A stretch of 60,406 bases of DNA from positions 1 to 60,406 of the forward strand of contig JAPOTD010000027.1 in the NCBI GenBank assembly GCA_026709365.1. Direction: 5' to 3'. The notes under the pieces are model-generated. The model had not been told where the DNA came from and ran no database searches. It worked only from the letters and a program-made list of their open reading frames with translations. This document shows, one piece after another, positions 16,228 to 24,551 of this stretch (its first letter is position 1; each line of letters starts with the position of its first letter). The position numbers and the translations under genes are program-made. Origin of the DNA: Gammaproteobacteria bacterium. GTDB taxonomy: Bacteria; Pseudomonadota; Gammaproteobacteria; Pseudomonadales; Azotimanducaceae.

Positions 16228-17964
16228 TTGGCCAGCTTGCGCACCGAAGGCGCCGATCCGCCGCGCCGCAATCGCCGGCGCCGCTATGAGCGGCGGCTCG
16301 CCGTGCAACTCGCGCTGCTGTACCGGCCGGACGCCGCGCGCCGCTTGGCGACCGAACTGCTCGATCTGGCGCGGCCCCCGACCGCAGCCACCGTTGGCGG
16401 ACGCGGCGACGCCATGCTGATTGTCTATGCCGACTCCGTGGTCGCGCGCGGTCGGCCGCCCCTGGAGACCTTGGGGGAGTTCACCAAGCGCCACATCGGC
16501 GGCGCGTTCGGACGCTTGCACGTGCTGCCGTTCTTCCCGTCGTCCTCGGACGACGGCTTCGCCGTCATCGACTACCGGCGCGTGGACCATCGCCTGGGCG
16601 ACTGGGAGAACGTGCGCACCCTGACGCAACGCTACGACACCATGTTCGACCTGGTGATCAACCACTGCTCGCGGGAGAGCCTGTGGTTCGCGGACTTCGT
16701 CGGCGGCCGCGACCCGGGACGGCATTACTTCATCACGCTGCCCGAGGAATCCGACACCAGCGCCGTGGTGCGGCCAAGAACCAGCCCGCTGGTCTCCGCC
16801 GTACACACCTACGCCGGAATCCGCCATGTCTGGAACACCTTCAGCGACGACCAGGTGGACCTGGACTTCACCAACCCAGCCGTGCTGCGCGAGTTCGCGG
16901 ACATCCTCTTCTTCTACGTGGCCCAAGGCGCCCGCCTGATCCGGCTGGACGCGATAGCGTTCCTTTGGAAGCGCCTGGGCACCAGTTGCATGAGCCTGCC
17001 GGAGACCCACGCGGTGGTGAGGATCATGCGCCTGCTGCTCGACTACGCCCGCGCCGGCGTGCGGCTGCTCACGGAAACCAACGTCCCGCACGAGGAGAAC
17101 GTCAGCTACTTCGGCGACGGGGACGAGGCGCACATGGTCTATCAGTTCAGCCTCTCCCCGCTGCTGCTTTACAGCTACGCGTTCGGCAACGCGAGCTACC
17201 TGACGGCTTGGGCGGCAAGGCTGGCGCCGCCACCGGACGGCTGCACCTACGCCAACATGTTCGCCTCCCACGACGGCATCGGGCTCAGGCCCTTGGAGGG
17301 GTTGGTTCCGGACGGCGAGGTCGCGCGGCTGGTGGAGCGAATGCACGAACGGGGCGGCTTCGTCACCCTGCGCCAGGCCTCCCGCCGGGAGACGGGGGAC
17401 GGGCTTAAGCCCTCCGAGATGAACATCGCGCCTTTTTCCGCATTCGGGGGGCGCAGCGGAGACCTGAACGCCTATCTGGCGGCGCACACCCTGCTGGTGA
17501 GCTTTCAAGGCGTTCCGGCCATCTACATCCACAGCCTGCTGGCGACGCCGAACGACCTTGAGCTGGTGGAGGCGACGGGCCGGACGCGGTCGATCAATCG
17601 AGGACAGTGGCAATTGAGCGACCTTGAAGAGCGCTTGGCCGACCCGAGCTCGGACCAATCCCAGGCACTCGATCACTTCAAGCGGATCCTCGCCTTGCGC
17701 AGTGCCCAGGAGGCCTTCGGCACGGCGGCACGGCAGCGGATCCTGCCGAGCCCGCCCGGCACGTTCATCATGCGCCGGGAGGGAGGCAAGCAGGCGATAC
17801 TCGTGATTGCTTCAGTTCTGGACCGCCCCCAGCGCCTGCCGCGCACCGGATTGGGGATCGATCCGGCCACCTACGTCGATCTGCTGAGCGGCTCGGGCCT
17901 GTCCGTGGCCGACGGCATCCCGCTCGGCCCCCATCAGGTGCTGTGGCTCGACGTCAGCGGCTGA
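16228..17964 (+). CDS. GH13 subfamily 18 sugar phosphorylase, probably glucosylglycerate phosphorylase
   Basis: About 578 aa from a TTG start. It has the sucrose-phosphorylase family motifs VLPFFPSSSDDGFAVIDY, the nucleophile Asp in GARLIRLDAIAFLWK, the acid/base Glu in LLTETNVPH and the transition-state Asp in FASHDGIGLRP. The family splits glucosides with phosphate to alpha-glucose-1-phosphate. Glucosylglycerate is the favoured substrate because the synthase and phosphatase genes follow. The start is uncertain: no ATG fits; GTG/TTG codons lie between 16200 and 16250, and TTG at 16228 is used. Confidence 0.8.
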   Translation: MASLRTEGADPPRRNRRRRYERRLAVQLALLYRPDAARRLATELLDLARPPTAATVGGRGDAMLIVYADSVVARGRPPLETLGEFTKRHIGGAFGRLHVLPFFPSSSDDGFAVIDYRRVDHRLGDWENVRTLTQRYDTMFDLVINHCSRESLWFADFVGGRDPGRHYFITLPEESDTSAVVRPRTSPLVSAVHTYAGIRHVWNTFSDDQVDLDFTNPAVLREFADILFFYVAQGARLIRLDAIAFLWKRLGTSCMSLPETHAVVRIMRLLLDYARAGVRLLTETNVPHEENVSYFGDGDEAHMVYQFSLSPLLLYSYAFGNASYLTAWAARLAPPPDGCTYANMFASHDGIGLRPLEGLVPDGEVARLVERMHERGGFVTLRQASRRETGDGLKPSEMNIAPFSAFGGRSGDLNAYLAAHTLLVSFQGVPAIYIHSLLATPNDLELVEATGRTRSINRGQWQLSDLEERLADPSSDQSQALDHFKRILALRSAQEAFGTAARQRILPSPPGTFIMRREGGKQAILVIASVLDRPQRLPRTGLGIDPATYVDLLSGSGLSVADGIPLGPHQVLWLDVSG

Positions 17965-17985
17965 TCGACGCGTTCGCGGACCGTC

Positions 17986-19230
17986 TCAGGCCGTGCCCGC
18001 CCGCGGGGTGGGGCCGAACTGGCCGCGGTCGTCGCGAACGGCGGCCAGCAGATCCCGATGGACGGCCGGGTAAACGCTGGCGACGCGGTGCCAGGAGGGC
18101 AGGAAGGGGATTTCCTCCCCCCCTTCGAGGTACGACGAGCCGGCCTTGAGAATGTTGGTGGCGAAGAGTTCCACGGCCTGCTCCTCGGCATGGCGGTCGA
18201 GGCGCAGGCCGTTCATGGCGGCGTCATTGGCGTAGGACTCGATGAGGTCCAGGGCGATGCGGTAGTAGCAGGCCTTGGCGGTCCTGATCGTTCCCGAATC
18301 AAAGACCACGCCGTAGGTCGCCAGCTTCTTGAACACCGCCTTGGCGATGTCGAGGCTCATGCGCGAAAGCCCGCGGCCCGCATCACCGGGCGAGAGGTCC
18401 TGATGCTTGTGGTCGTAGGCGTCGGCGACCTCGACCTGGCAGATGCGGTTGGTGGCGTAGTTGCGGTACATCTCCGAAAGCAAGCCCACCTCCAGGCTCC
18501 AGTCGGAGGGGATGCGCAGGCCGTCCAGCACCCCGGACTGCATGGCGAACTCCCCGGCCAGCGGATAGCGGAAGCTGTCCAGGTAATCGAGGTAGGGATG
18601 TCCGCCGGTCAACTGCTTCATGGTGCGTATCAGGGGCGAGACCAGCAGGCGGCAAACGCGCCCGTTGAGCTTGCCGTCGGCGACGCGGGCGTAGTAGCCC
18701 TTGCAGAACTGGTAGCCGAAATCCGGGTTCGCCACGGGGTAGATCAGGCGCGCCAGCATGACCCGGTCATAGGTGGTGATGTCGCAGTCGTGCAGGGCGA
18801 TGGCCCGGACGTGGGCGAGCGCCTGCACGAAGCCGATGCAGTGCCAGACGTTGGCGCCCTTGCCCCGCTCCTCTGGCGCCAGCCCCTCGGCGGCGAGCTT
18901 GCCGTGAACCGCCTTGAGCCTCGGCCCGTCGTTCCAGAGCACATGGTGCGTCTGGGGAAGCGCGGAGAAGTAGTCGAGCGCGTGGCGGAACTCCGCCTCG
19001 CTTGCCGCATCGAGCCCGATCACGATTTCGGAGAGGTACGGAACCCGCGCCAGTTCGCTGACGATGTTCGCCAGCGCCGGCTGCGCCAGCTCCGAGTAGA
19101 GGCACGGCAGCACCAGCGCCATCGGGCGCTGCTTGGCGAACTCGCACAGCTGCGGCTCAAGCGCCTCGACGGGCTGGTCGCACAGGTTGTGCAGCGTAGT
19201 GATGATGCCGTTCTGGAAGAAGTCGCTCAT
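17986..19230 (-). CDS. gpgS: Glucosyl-3-phosphoglycerate synthase (GT81)
   Basis: A 414-aa GT-A fold glycosyltransferase with a DxD-type metal motif (Asp148-Cys-Asp150 in LHDCDITTYD) and long GT81-typical blocks such as FQNGIITTLHNLC at the N terminus and GRGLSRMSLDIAK. It transfers glucose from a nucleotide sugar to 3-phosphoglycerate, the first step of glucosylglycerate synthesis. It is convergent with the phosphorylase gene (21-bp gap) and followed upstream by the phosphatase gene 31 bp away on the same strand. A mannosyl variant cannot be excluded. Confidence 0.85.
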   Translation of the reverse strand: MSDFFQNGIITTLHNLCDQPVEALEPQLCEFAKQRPMALVLPCLYSELAQPALANIVSELARVPYLSEIVIGLDAASEAEFRHALDYFSALPQTHHVLWNDGPRLKAVHGKLAAEGLAPEERGKGANVWHCIGFVQALAHVRAIALHDCDITTYDRVMLARLIYPVANPDFGYQFCKGYYARVADGKLNGRVCRLLVSPLIRTMKQLTGGHPYLDYLDSFRYPLAGEFAMQSGVLDGLRIPSDWSLEVGLLSEMYRNYATNRICQVEVADAYDHKHQDLSPGDAGRGLSRMSLDIAKAVFKKLATYGVVFDSGTIRTAKACYYRIALDLIESYANDAAMNGLRLDRHAEEQAVELFATNILKAGSSYLEGGEEIPFLPSWHRVASVYPAVHRDLLAAVRDDRGQFGPTPRAGTA

Positions 19231-19261
19231 TCCGGATTCACCTCCGACGAATTCGATGGGA

Positions 19262-20086
19262 TCAGTTGGCTTGGATTAAGGAGGAGACGCACCGCGACCA
19301 AACGTCCGGCCCGGCCCCGGGCGCATGGGTGACCGTCGGACCCTGGGGCAGGACGTAGCTTCCGTTGCTGCCGGGAAAGACCAGGGCGCGGTCGGCGGCG
19401 CGCATCATGTCCACGTCATTGGGCGCATCCCCGCAGGCGAGGGTGGTCATCGCTGGCCGCCGGCAAGCGGCGGCTCGGCGCCTGATGGCGGCAAGGGCGC
19501 CAGCCTTGCTGCTGTGTCCGGTGACGTGATGGAACCTGCCGCCGAGCGCCAAGCTCAGGCCCAAGCCGTCGAGATCGTCGGCAAACGACCGCAGCGCCGC
19601 CGGGGAGCCTTCCCAGACCAACGGCTCGGAGGCCTTGCGCCGCATCGCGTCCGCTGCCGACTCCGCATCAAGCCCGGTTCGTTCAGCCACTTCGGCGGGG
19701 GACATGTCCCCGAACCCACGGAATCGGTAGTCCGGGATCGAGCGCAGTTTGCGCAAGTGCGCACGGATGCGGCCGTAGTCCATGCCGGCGCACGACCATT
19801 CGTATGCGTCCTCGCCCCCCGCGCCGCCGCGCTTGTCGGCTGCGGTTGGCCAAGCGAGGCCGGCGCCGTTTTCGAAGGCGATGATCGGGCGGCGCGCGCA
19901 CCGCTGCGCCAACCGGACGCATTCCGCCAAGGACTTGCTCGTCGCAAGCGCCACTTGCAGCGTGACGGCGCCCGCCGTTACCGCTGGAAGCCCAAAAAGG
20001 CCGTCGATGGCGGCAGCCGCAGCCGCGACGGGATAGTCGTCATCAAGCAACGTGCCGTCCAAGTCTGTCGCAATCAGCCAATGCAT
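19262..20086 (-). CDS. HAD-IIB phosphatase, glucosyl/mannosyl-3-phosphoglycerate phosphatase
   Basis: A 274-aa HAD enzyme with motif I DLDGTLLDDD (Asp8, Asp10), a Ser/Thr motif II in VALATSKS, the Lys in HSSKAGAL and motif IV GDAPNDVDMM. The family (TIGR01486/YedP) dephosphorylates mannosyl- or glucosyl-3-phosphoglycerate. The start at 20086 was chosen as the last ATG before conserved motif I. It lies first in the operon with the synthase (31-bp gap), consistent with making glucosylglycerate. Confidence 0.82.
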   Translation of the reverse strand: MHWLIATDLDGTLLDDDYPVAAAAAAIDGLFGLPAVTAGAVTLQVALATSKSLAECVRLAQRCARRPIIAFENGAGLAWPTAADKRGGAGGEDAYEWSCAGMDYGRIRAHLRKLRSIPDYRFRGFGDMSPAEVAERTGLDAESAADAMRRKASEPLVWEGSPAALRSFADDLDGLGLSLALGGRFHHVTGHSSKAGALAAIRRRAAACRRPAMTTLACGDAPNDVDMMRAADRALVFPGSNGSYVLPQGPTVTHAPGAGPDVWSRCVSSLIQAN

Positions 20087-20353
20087 TGGGGTGCCTGTCC
20101 TTGACTGCCCGGAGGCTTCGCCGCTCCTCCCATCGGACGCGGCTTTGTCCCCAGAAATCAAGGCAAGGTTTGCGCCAACTTGGCCCCAGTTCCAACGCTT
20201 CCGGTTCAAGTCCATTGCGTCCCATGCGGCTCGCAGCCGCAGGGCGCGCGAGTCGGGTTACGGACCGCAGGTCTAGGGAGTTCACGGCCAACCCATCGGC
20301 AATTCGGCCCATGATGATGCTGCAAACCACCCGGTGGCCGGACTCGACTCACC

Positions 20354-20359
20354 TATAAT
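20354..20359 (+). promoter_or_regulatory. Candidate -10 box, likely leaderless methyltransferase mRNA
   Basis: A perfect TATAAT ends eight bases before the ATG at 20368, so the transcript would begin almost at the start codon. No Shine-Dalgarno element is visible. The -35 region is weak. Confidence 0.5.
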
Positions 20360-20367
20360 CGTTGGCC

Positions 20368-20949
20368 ATGAGCAAAGCGGATGAGACGAAGTGGGACGAG
20401 CGCTACCGGGCCGGGGCCTTTGCGGAGCGCACCCACCCGAGCGCCCTGCTGGAGGCTTGGATTGGCCGCCTGCCATCCGGCTGCGCCTTGGACCTTGCTT
20501 GCGGCGCAGGCCGCAACAGCCTGTTTCTGGCCCGCCGCGGATTCGAGGTGACCGGCATTGACGTCTCAAGCGAGGCCCTTAAGCGGGCTGCCGCCAGCGC
20601 GGAGCGCGAAGGCTTGGAAGTGACTTGGATGCAGCATGACTTGGACGACGGCCTTGCCCTGCCCGGCCCATTCGACGTGATTTGCCTGTTCCGCTATCTC
20701 AATGCGGATGTCATTCGACGACTGCCCAGCCTGCTGGCGCCCAGCGGCATCCTGATGGTCGAGGAGCACTTGGCAACCGACCAGCCCGTCGCCGGCCCCG
20801 CCAACCCCGCGTTCTGCGTCCAACCCGGCGAACTGCGCCGACTGCTGCCGGGGCTTGAGGTTCTCCACCAGGAGGAGGGGGTCATCACCGACCCGGATGG
20901 CAGGCCCATGGCGATTGCGAGGCTGGTCGGCTCGCTGGCCGGCATGTGA
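20368..20949 (+). CDS. Class I SAM-dependent methyltransferase (TehB-like)
   Basis: A 193-aa protein with the SAM motif LDLACGAGRNSLFLARRG (about residues 40-57) and motif II in GIDVSSEAL. The N-terminal WDERYRAG is typical of TehB-like or thiopurine-type enzymes that methylate small hydrophobic or metalloid compounds. Start chosen at the ATG next to the promoter -10; a TTG two codons upstream (20362) is possible. Monocistronic. Confidence 0.8.
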   Translation: MSKADETKWDERYRAGAFAERTHPSALLEAWIGRLPSGCALDLACGAGRNSLFLARRGFEVTGIDVSSEALKRAAASAEREGLEVTWMQHDLDDGLALPGPFDVICLFRYLNADVIRRLPSLLAPSGILMVEEHLATDQPVAGPANPAFCVQPGELRRLLPGLEVLHQEEGVITDPDGRPMAIARLVGSLAGM

Positions 20950-21103
20950 TGGACGCGATTCCGACCAGCGGGACACCCAAAGTGCTCCACCGCACCTCCG
21001 ACCGCGACAGCCTCCGCTGATCTAGCGCCGCCAATTCGGTCATCACCACGAATGGCCTATTGCCGCAAGTCAGAACACCCTAAATGTCAATGCTTCCGCG
21101 GTG

Positions 21104-23266
21104 TTAGTCCAAACGCGTTCGATACGCAGCCGCTTTCTCTTCGAGCTTTAGATCCCGAGCGATGCTGAACGCCGCCCGCAGCAGCCGCTGATCGTTCGGC
21201 CTGCGGCTTAAGGCCTGTTCCAGCACCTCAAGCGCGCGCTCCGACTGGTTGCCCGAATGCAGAGCCACGGCATAAACGTAGGCGTATTGCGCAACGCTGG
21301 GGGCCAGCCGAACGGCGGCGGCAAACAGCGCCAAGGCCTCGCTTTCCCGGCCTTGGCGGACCAGCCACAGCCCCTTGGCCAAATTCACCTCCGCGGACTC
21401 CGGCGCGGTGCTTAACGCCCGCAGCAGCAGTGTACCCGCTTCGCCGTCCCGGCCCGTCGCCCGGTGGAGGTCGGCTAGATTCAACAGGGCCGGCACCCAC
21501 TGCGCATTGAGCCTGAGCGCCTCAGTGAATGCCGCTTCCGCCTCGGCTGGCGCACCGATGGCCATTTGCAAGCTGCCGATGTTGGTCTGCGCTTCGGCGC
21601 GGTCGGCATTGAACGCCTGAACGTCGAGATACTCAGCGATGCCCGCCTCAAGCTTGGTCCGCCCTGCCCCGACCAAGCCGTTCAACGCCGGAGCCAGCAG
21701 CGGCACCGCCTGCGCGCGCACGGCAAGCCGCGCATCGCCGAGCAGGTGCCGGGCTTCCCGCCAACGGCGTTCGGCAGGCCATCGGGCCGCACCGCGCAAG
21801 GCACCCACGCGCACCAAGGGGTGGGCATCATGCAGCCCGGCTTCCAAGGCCAGCCCGCTCACCGCCCGATCATAGTTCGCCATCAGCGACAGCGCCGTGG
21901 CCCGCACGATGGCGGGCTGTTCAGCATCGCCGGCAATGGCCGCCAAGGGCTGCTCCGCCTCGCCGATGCCGGCGCGGGCAGCGGCGAACACCGGACCGAA
22001 ATGGTCCCCCGACGGCGGGCCAAAGGCCTCTTCAAGCACGGCTTGCGCCCAAGCCGAATCCCGTTCCTGATGGCAGCCGGTGCAGGCGTCGGGGGCGTTT
22101 GTGGCCGCATTCAAATCCGGGCGCGGCACCTTAAAGCCATGGTCGCGACGCTCATCGACCACCATGTAGGTTCGGGCTGGCATGTGGCAATTGACGCACT
22201 GGGCACCGGGGCTGCCGGGTTCATGCAGATGATGCTGCGGGCCGTCGTAGCGGCCGCGCGCCAGGCTCGGAAAGTTCGGATTGCCCACCTCGTTGTGGCA
22301 CCCGATGCACAGCGCGTTGCCTTCGGCGCGCAGCTGCGCCGAGTGCGGTTCGTGGCAGTCGCCGCAGGTCACGCCCGCTGCGTGCATCCGGCTTTGCAGG
22401 AAGGAGCCATAGACGTAAACCTCATCGAGCATCTGCCCATCCGCGTGGTAGAGGCCCGCGTCAAGCAGCGCGGGCGAGTAGTGGTCGAAGTAGCTGCGCT
22501 GCGGCGCAAAGCCTTCGGCCAGCTGGCTGCGGCGGCTGTGGCAGGGTGCGCAGGCATTGATTTCGTCCGCTTGATCGCGCGGCAAGGCTAGCGCCGGCCG
22601 GGCGCTGGCTGCCGACGGCACCGCATGCGCGGAGCCGGGACCGTGACAGGCTTCGCAGCCCACGGACACCTCGGAGAACGTGGTCTCGTATCGACGGGCC
22701 TTGGCGTCATAGCCCTTGGACACCGCCGTGGAGTGGCAGTCCGCGCACATGAAGTTCCAATTGTGGCTCGGCTGGCTCCAGTGCAGGACGTCGTCGTGGC
22801 CGATGCTCTCGCCGGGACGCAGATGGAACCAACGGCCTTGTACCGCATCCCAAGCGACGTTGGAGGCTTGCAGTCGGCCGTCCGGCAACGGCAGCAGGTA
22901 TTGCTGCAACGGCGCAAAGCCGAAGGTGTAGCGGACCGCAAAGCTCGCTCGCTCTCCCGTCGGCCCTTCGGTGCGGATCGCATAGCGTCCATCGGCCTTG
23001 GAGAACGCCGTCAATCCCCCGCCATGATGCAGGACGGCGCCGTCAAAGTCGCCGATCACCGTGGCCGGGGAAGGCTCGGACATGGCCAACTGATGGTGGG
23101 AGCCGAGCCAAGCCTCGTGCTGCGCCTCATGGCAGCTGGCGCAGGCGGCGGAGCCGACGTATTCGGCAGCTTTCGCCGGAGCGCTCGGCGGCGCTGGCGC
23201 CGGAGCGTCGCCGCATCCTGCCGCAGCCAAGGCCAGCAATGCGCAAGCCAACCCTCCACACCTCAT
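21104..23266 (-). CDS. Octaheme c-type cytochrome lipoprotein with C-terminal HEAT/TPR region
   Basis: A 720-aa exported lipoprotein: lipobox LAAAGC at Cys18, then about 300 residues with eight CxxCH heme sites (CASCH, CADCH, CEACH, CAPCH, CGDCH, CIGCH, CVNCH, CTGCH) of the cytochrome c554/multiheme family. A HEAT-like helical region follows (from about residue 460), then TPR repeats (AEAQTNIGSLQMAIG onward). Electron-transfer role in the periplasm with a protein-interaction tail is likely. Its hemes would require the ccm operon at 52-59 kb. The ATG at 23266 starts the lipoprotein signal; upstream extension runs through family A repeats. Confidence 0.85.
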   Translation of the reverse strand: MRCGGLACALLALAAAGCGDAPAPAPPSAPAKAAEYVGSAACASCHEAQHEAWLGSHHQLAMSEPSPATVIGDFDGAVLHHGGGLTAFSKADGRYAIRTEGPTGERASFAVRYTFGFAPLQQYLLPLPDGRLQASNVAWDAVQGRWFHLRPGESIGHDDVLHWSQPSHNWNFMCADCHSTAVSKGYDAKARRYETTFSEVSVGCEACHGPGSAHAVPSAASARPALALPRDQADEINACAPCHSRRSQLAEGFAPQRSYFDHYSPALLDAGLYHADGQMLDEVYVYGSFLQSRMHAAGVTCGDCHEPHSAQLRAEGNALCIGCHNEVGNPNFPSLARGRYDGPQHHLHEPGSPGAQCVNCHMPARTYMVVDERRDHGFKVPRPDLNAATNAPDACTGCHQERDSAWAQAVLEEAFGPPSGDHFGPVFAAARAGIGEAEQPLAAIAGDAEQPAIVRATALSLMANYDRAVSGLALEAGLHDAHPLVRVGALRGAARWPAERRWREARHLLGDARLAVRAQAVPLLAPALNGLVGAGRTKLEAGIAEYLDVQAFNADRAEAQTNIGSLQMAIGAPAEAEAAFTEALRLNAQWVPALLNLADLHRATGRDGEAGTLLLRALSTAPESAEVNLAKGLWLVRQGRESEALALFAAAVRLAPSVAQYAYVYAVALHSGNQSERALEVLEQALSRRPNDQRLLRAAFSIARDLKLEEKAAAYRTRLD

Positions 23267-23272
23267 GTGCAA

Positions 23273-23363
23273 GCCCACAAAATATCGGAACCTGACCCAC
23301 GCAACCCCCACGGAGTTTCGCGCCAGCGAAACTCCATTCGCACCCGCATAGTGGGTGCGCGGG
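23273..23363 (-). repeat. Family A double-hairpin repeat, copy A2
   Basis: Hairpin AGTTTCGC-GCCA-GCGAAACT (about 23314-23333) and hairpin GCACCCGC-ATA-GTGGGTGC, with the conserved tail GCGTGGGTCAGGTTCCGA on the minus strand. It directly adjoins copy A3. Confidence 0.75.
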
Positions 23364-23453
23364 CTCAGAGAAATGCCGAACCCGACCCGACGCAACGGGC
23401 GCGGAGTTTCGCGCAGCGAAACTCCATCCGCACCCGCAAAGCGGGTGCGCGTC
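23364..23453 (-). repeat. Family A double-hairpin repeat, copy A3 (tandem with A2)
   Basis: AGTTTCGC-GCA-GCGAAACT plus CGCACCCGC-AAA-GCGGGTGCG; tail with GTTGCGTCGGGTCGGGTTCG on the minus strand. Together with A2 it fills the gap between the divergent cytochrome and crotonase genes, so it lies within both promoter regions. Confidence 0.75.
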
Positions 23454-23510
23454 ATTGCAACCCAAGCTGCGGCGCGGCTAAATGGAAACCCTTTCACCTG
23501 TGAGACCGAC

Positions 23511-24329
23511 ATGCCCTCCCCGTCCAAACTCTACCAAGGCTACGAACGGCTGAAATTCGACCGTCCCGCCGACCGCATTCTGCGCATCACCATCAGCAGG
23601 CCTGAAAAATACAACGCCTTGGACAGCATCGGCCACCGCGAACTGACCTACGTTTGGCGCGAGGTGGACGCTGACGAGGGCATCGACTGCGTGGTGCTCA
23701 CCGGCGAGGGCAAGGCGTTCTCCGCCGGCGGCGACTTCGACATGATCGAACGGATGACCGCCGACTACCGCACCTTGGCCAACACTTGGAAGGAAGCCAG
23801 GGACTTGGTGTACAACCTCATCAACTGCGGCAAGCCGACCATCTCCTCAATCAATGGCCCCGCAGTGGGCGCCGGCCTGGTGGCGGCCCTGCTGTGCGAC
23901 ATCTCCATTGCCGCCAAATCGGTCTTCATCACGGACGGCCACACCCGCTTGGGCGTCGCCGCCGGCGACCACGCCGTCATCCTCTGGCCACTGCTCTGCG
24001 GCATGGCCAAGGCCAAGTACTACCTGATGACCTGCGACCGGATGCCCGCCGAGGAGGCCGAGCGGATCGGCCTGCTGTCCCTGTGCGTCGAGGACGGCGA
24101 ACTTGAGGCCAAGACCCTTGAGGTGGCCACCAAGATCGCCAACGGCGCGCCCAACGCCATCCGCTGGACCAAGTACGCCCTCAACAACTGGCTGCGGATG
24201 GCCGGCCCCAGCTTCGACGCCTCCACGGCCTTGGAAATGCTCGGCTTCCTCGGGCCTGAAGGCCGAGAGGGGCTAAAGGCCCTCCAGGAGAAGCGGGAAC
24301 CGAACTTTCCGAAGGGCTCGCCAGTCTAA
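23511..24329 (+). CDS. Enoyl-CoA hydratase/isomerase (crotonase family)
   Basis: A 272-aa crotonase-fold enzyme with the oxyanion-hole segments [12 protein letters not shown] (about residues 70-81) and [18 protein letters not shown] (about 115-132). The ATG at 23511 follows family A repeats; an upstream extension (to 23355) is only repeat sequence. Catalytic acidic residues typical of hydratases are replaced near [10 protein letters not shown], so it may be an isomerase or hydrolase rather than a classic hydratase. Cytosolic, acyl-CoA substrate. Confidence 0.85.
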   Translation: MPSPSKLYQGYERLKFDRPADRILRITISRPEKYNALDSIGHRELTYVWREVDADEGIDCVVLTGEGKAFSAGGDFDMIERMTADYRTLANTWKEARDLVYNLINCGKPTISSINGPAVGAGLVAALLCDISIAAKSVFITDGHTRLGVAAGDHAVILWPLLCGMAKAKYYLMTCDRMPAEEAERIGLLSLCVEDGELEAKTLEVATKIANGAPNAIRWTKYALNNWLRMAGPSFDASTALEMLGFLGPEGREGLKALQEKREPNFPKGSPV

Positions 24330-24370
24330 CCGTGCAATGCGCAAGCCAGCGGAAGCCCATGTCGCGCTCA

Positions 24371-24440
24371 TGCGCACCCGCTTCGCGGGTGCGTTGGCGT
24401 TTCGCTGGCGCGAAACTCCATCCGCGACCGTCAGGTCGCG
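24371..24440 (+). repeat. Family A repeat, copy A4 with three stem-loops
   Basis: GCGCACCCGC-TTC-GCGGGTGCG, then GTTTCGC-TGGC-GCGAAAC, then GCGACC-GTCA-GGTCGC, all within 70 bp downstream of the crotonase gene. It lacks the GGTCAGRTTC tail. The third stem matches that of copy A0. Confidence 0.7.
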
Positions 24441-24551
24441 CAGGCTCAACGGCACGACGTCGGAGCGGCTTAACATGGGGACGGAGGGACGTTCAATGCG
24501 GCAAATGAACGCGGGCAAACGGCTGGCTGCAGCGTTCAGCAGCAGGCCCTG

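Noticed and set aside
23267-23527. N-terminal extension of the cytochrome gene to 23527
   Set aside because: The extra residues only translate two family A repeats; the lipoprotein signal starts at 23266.
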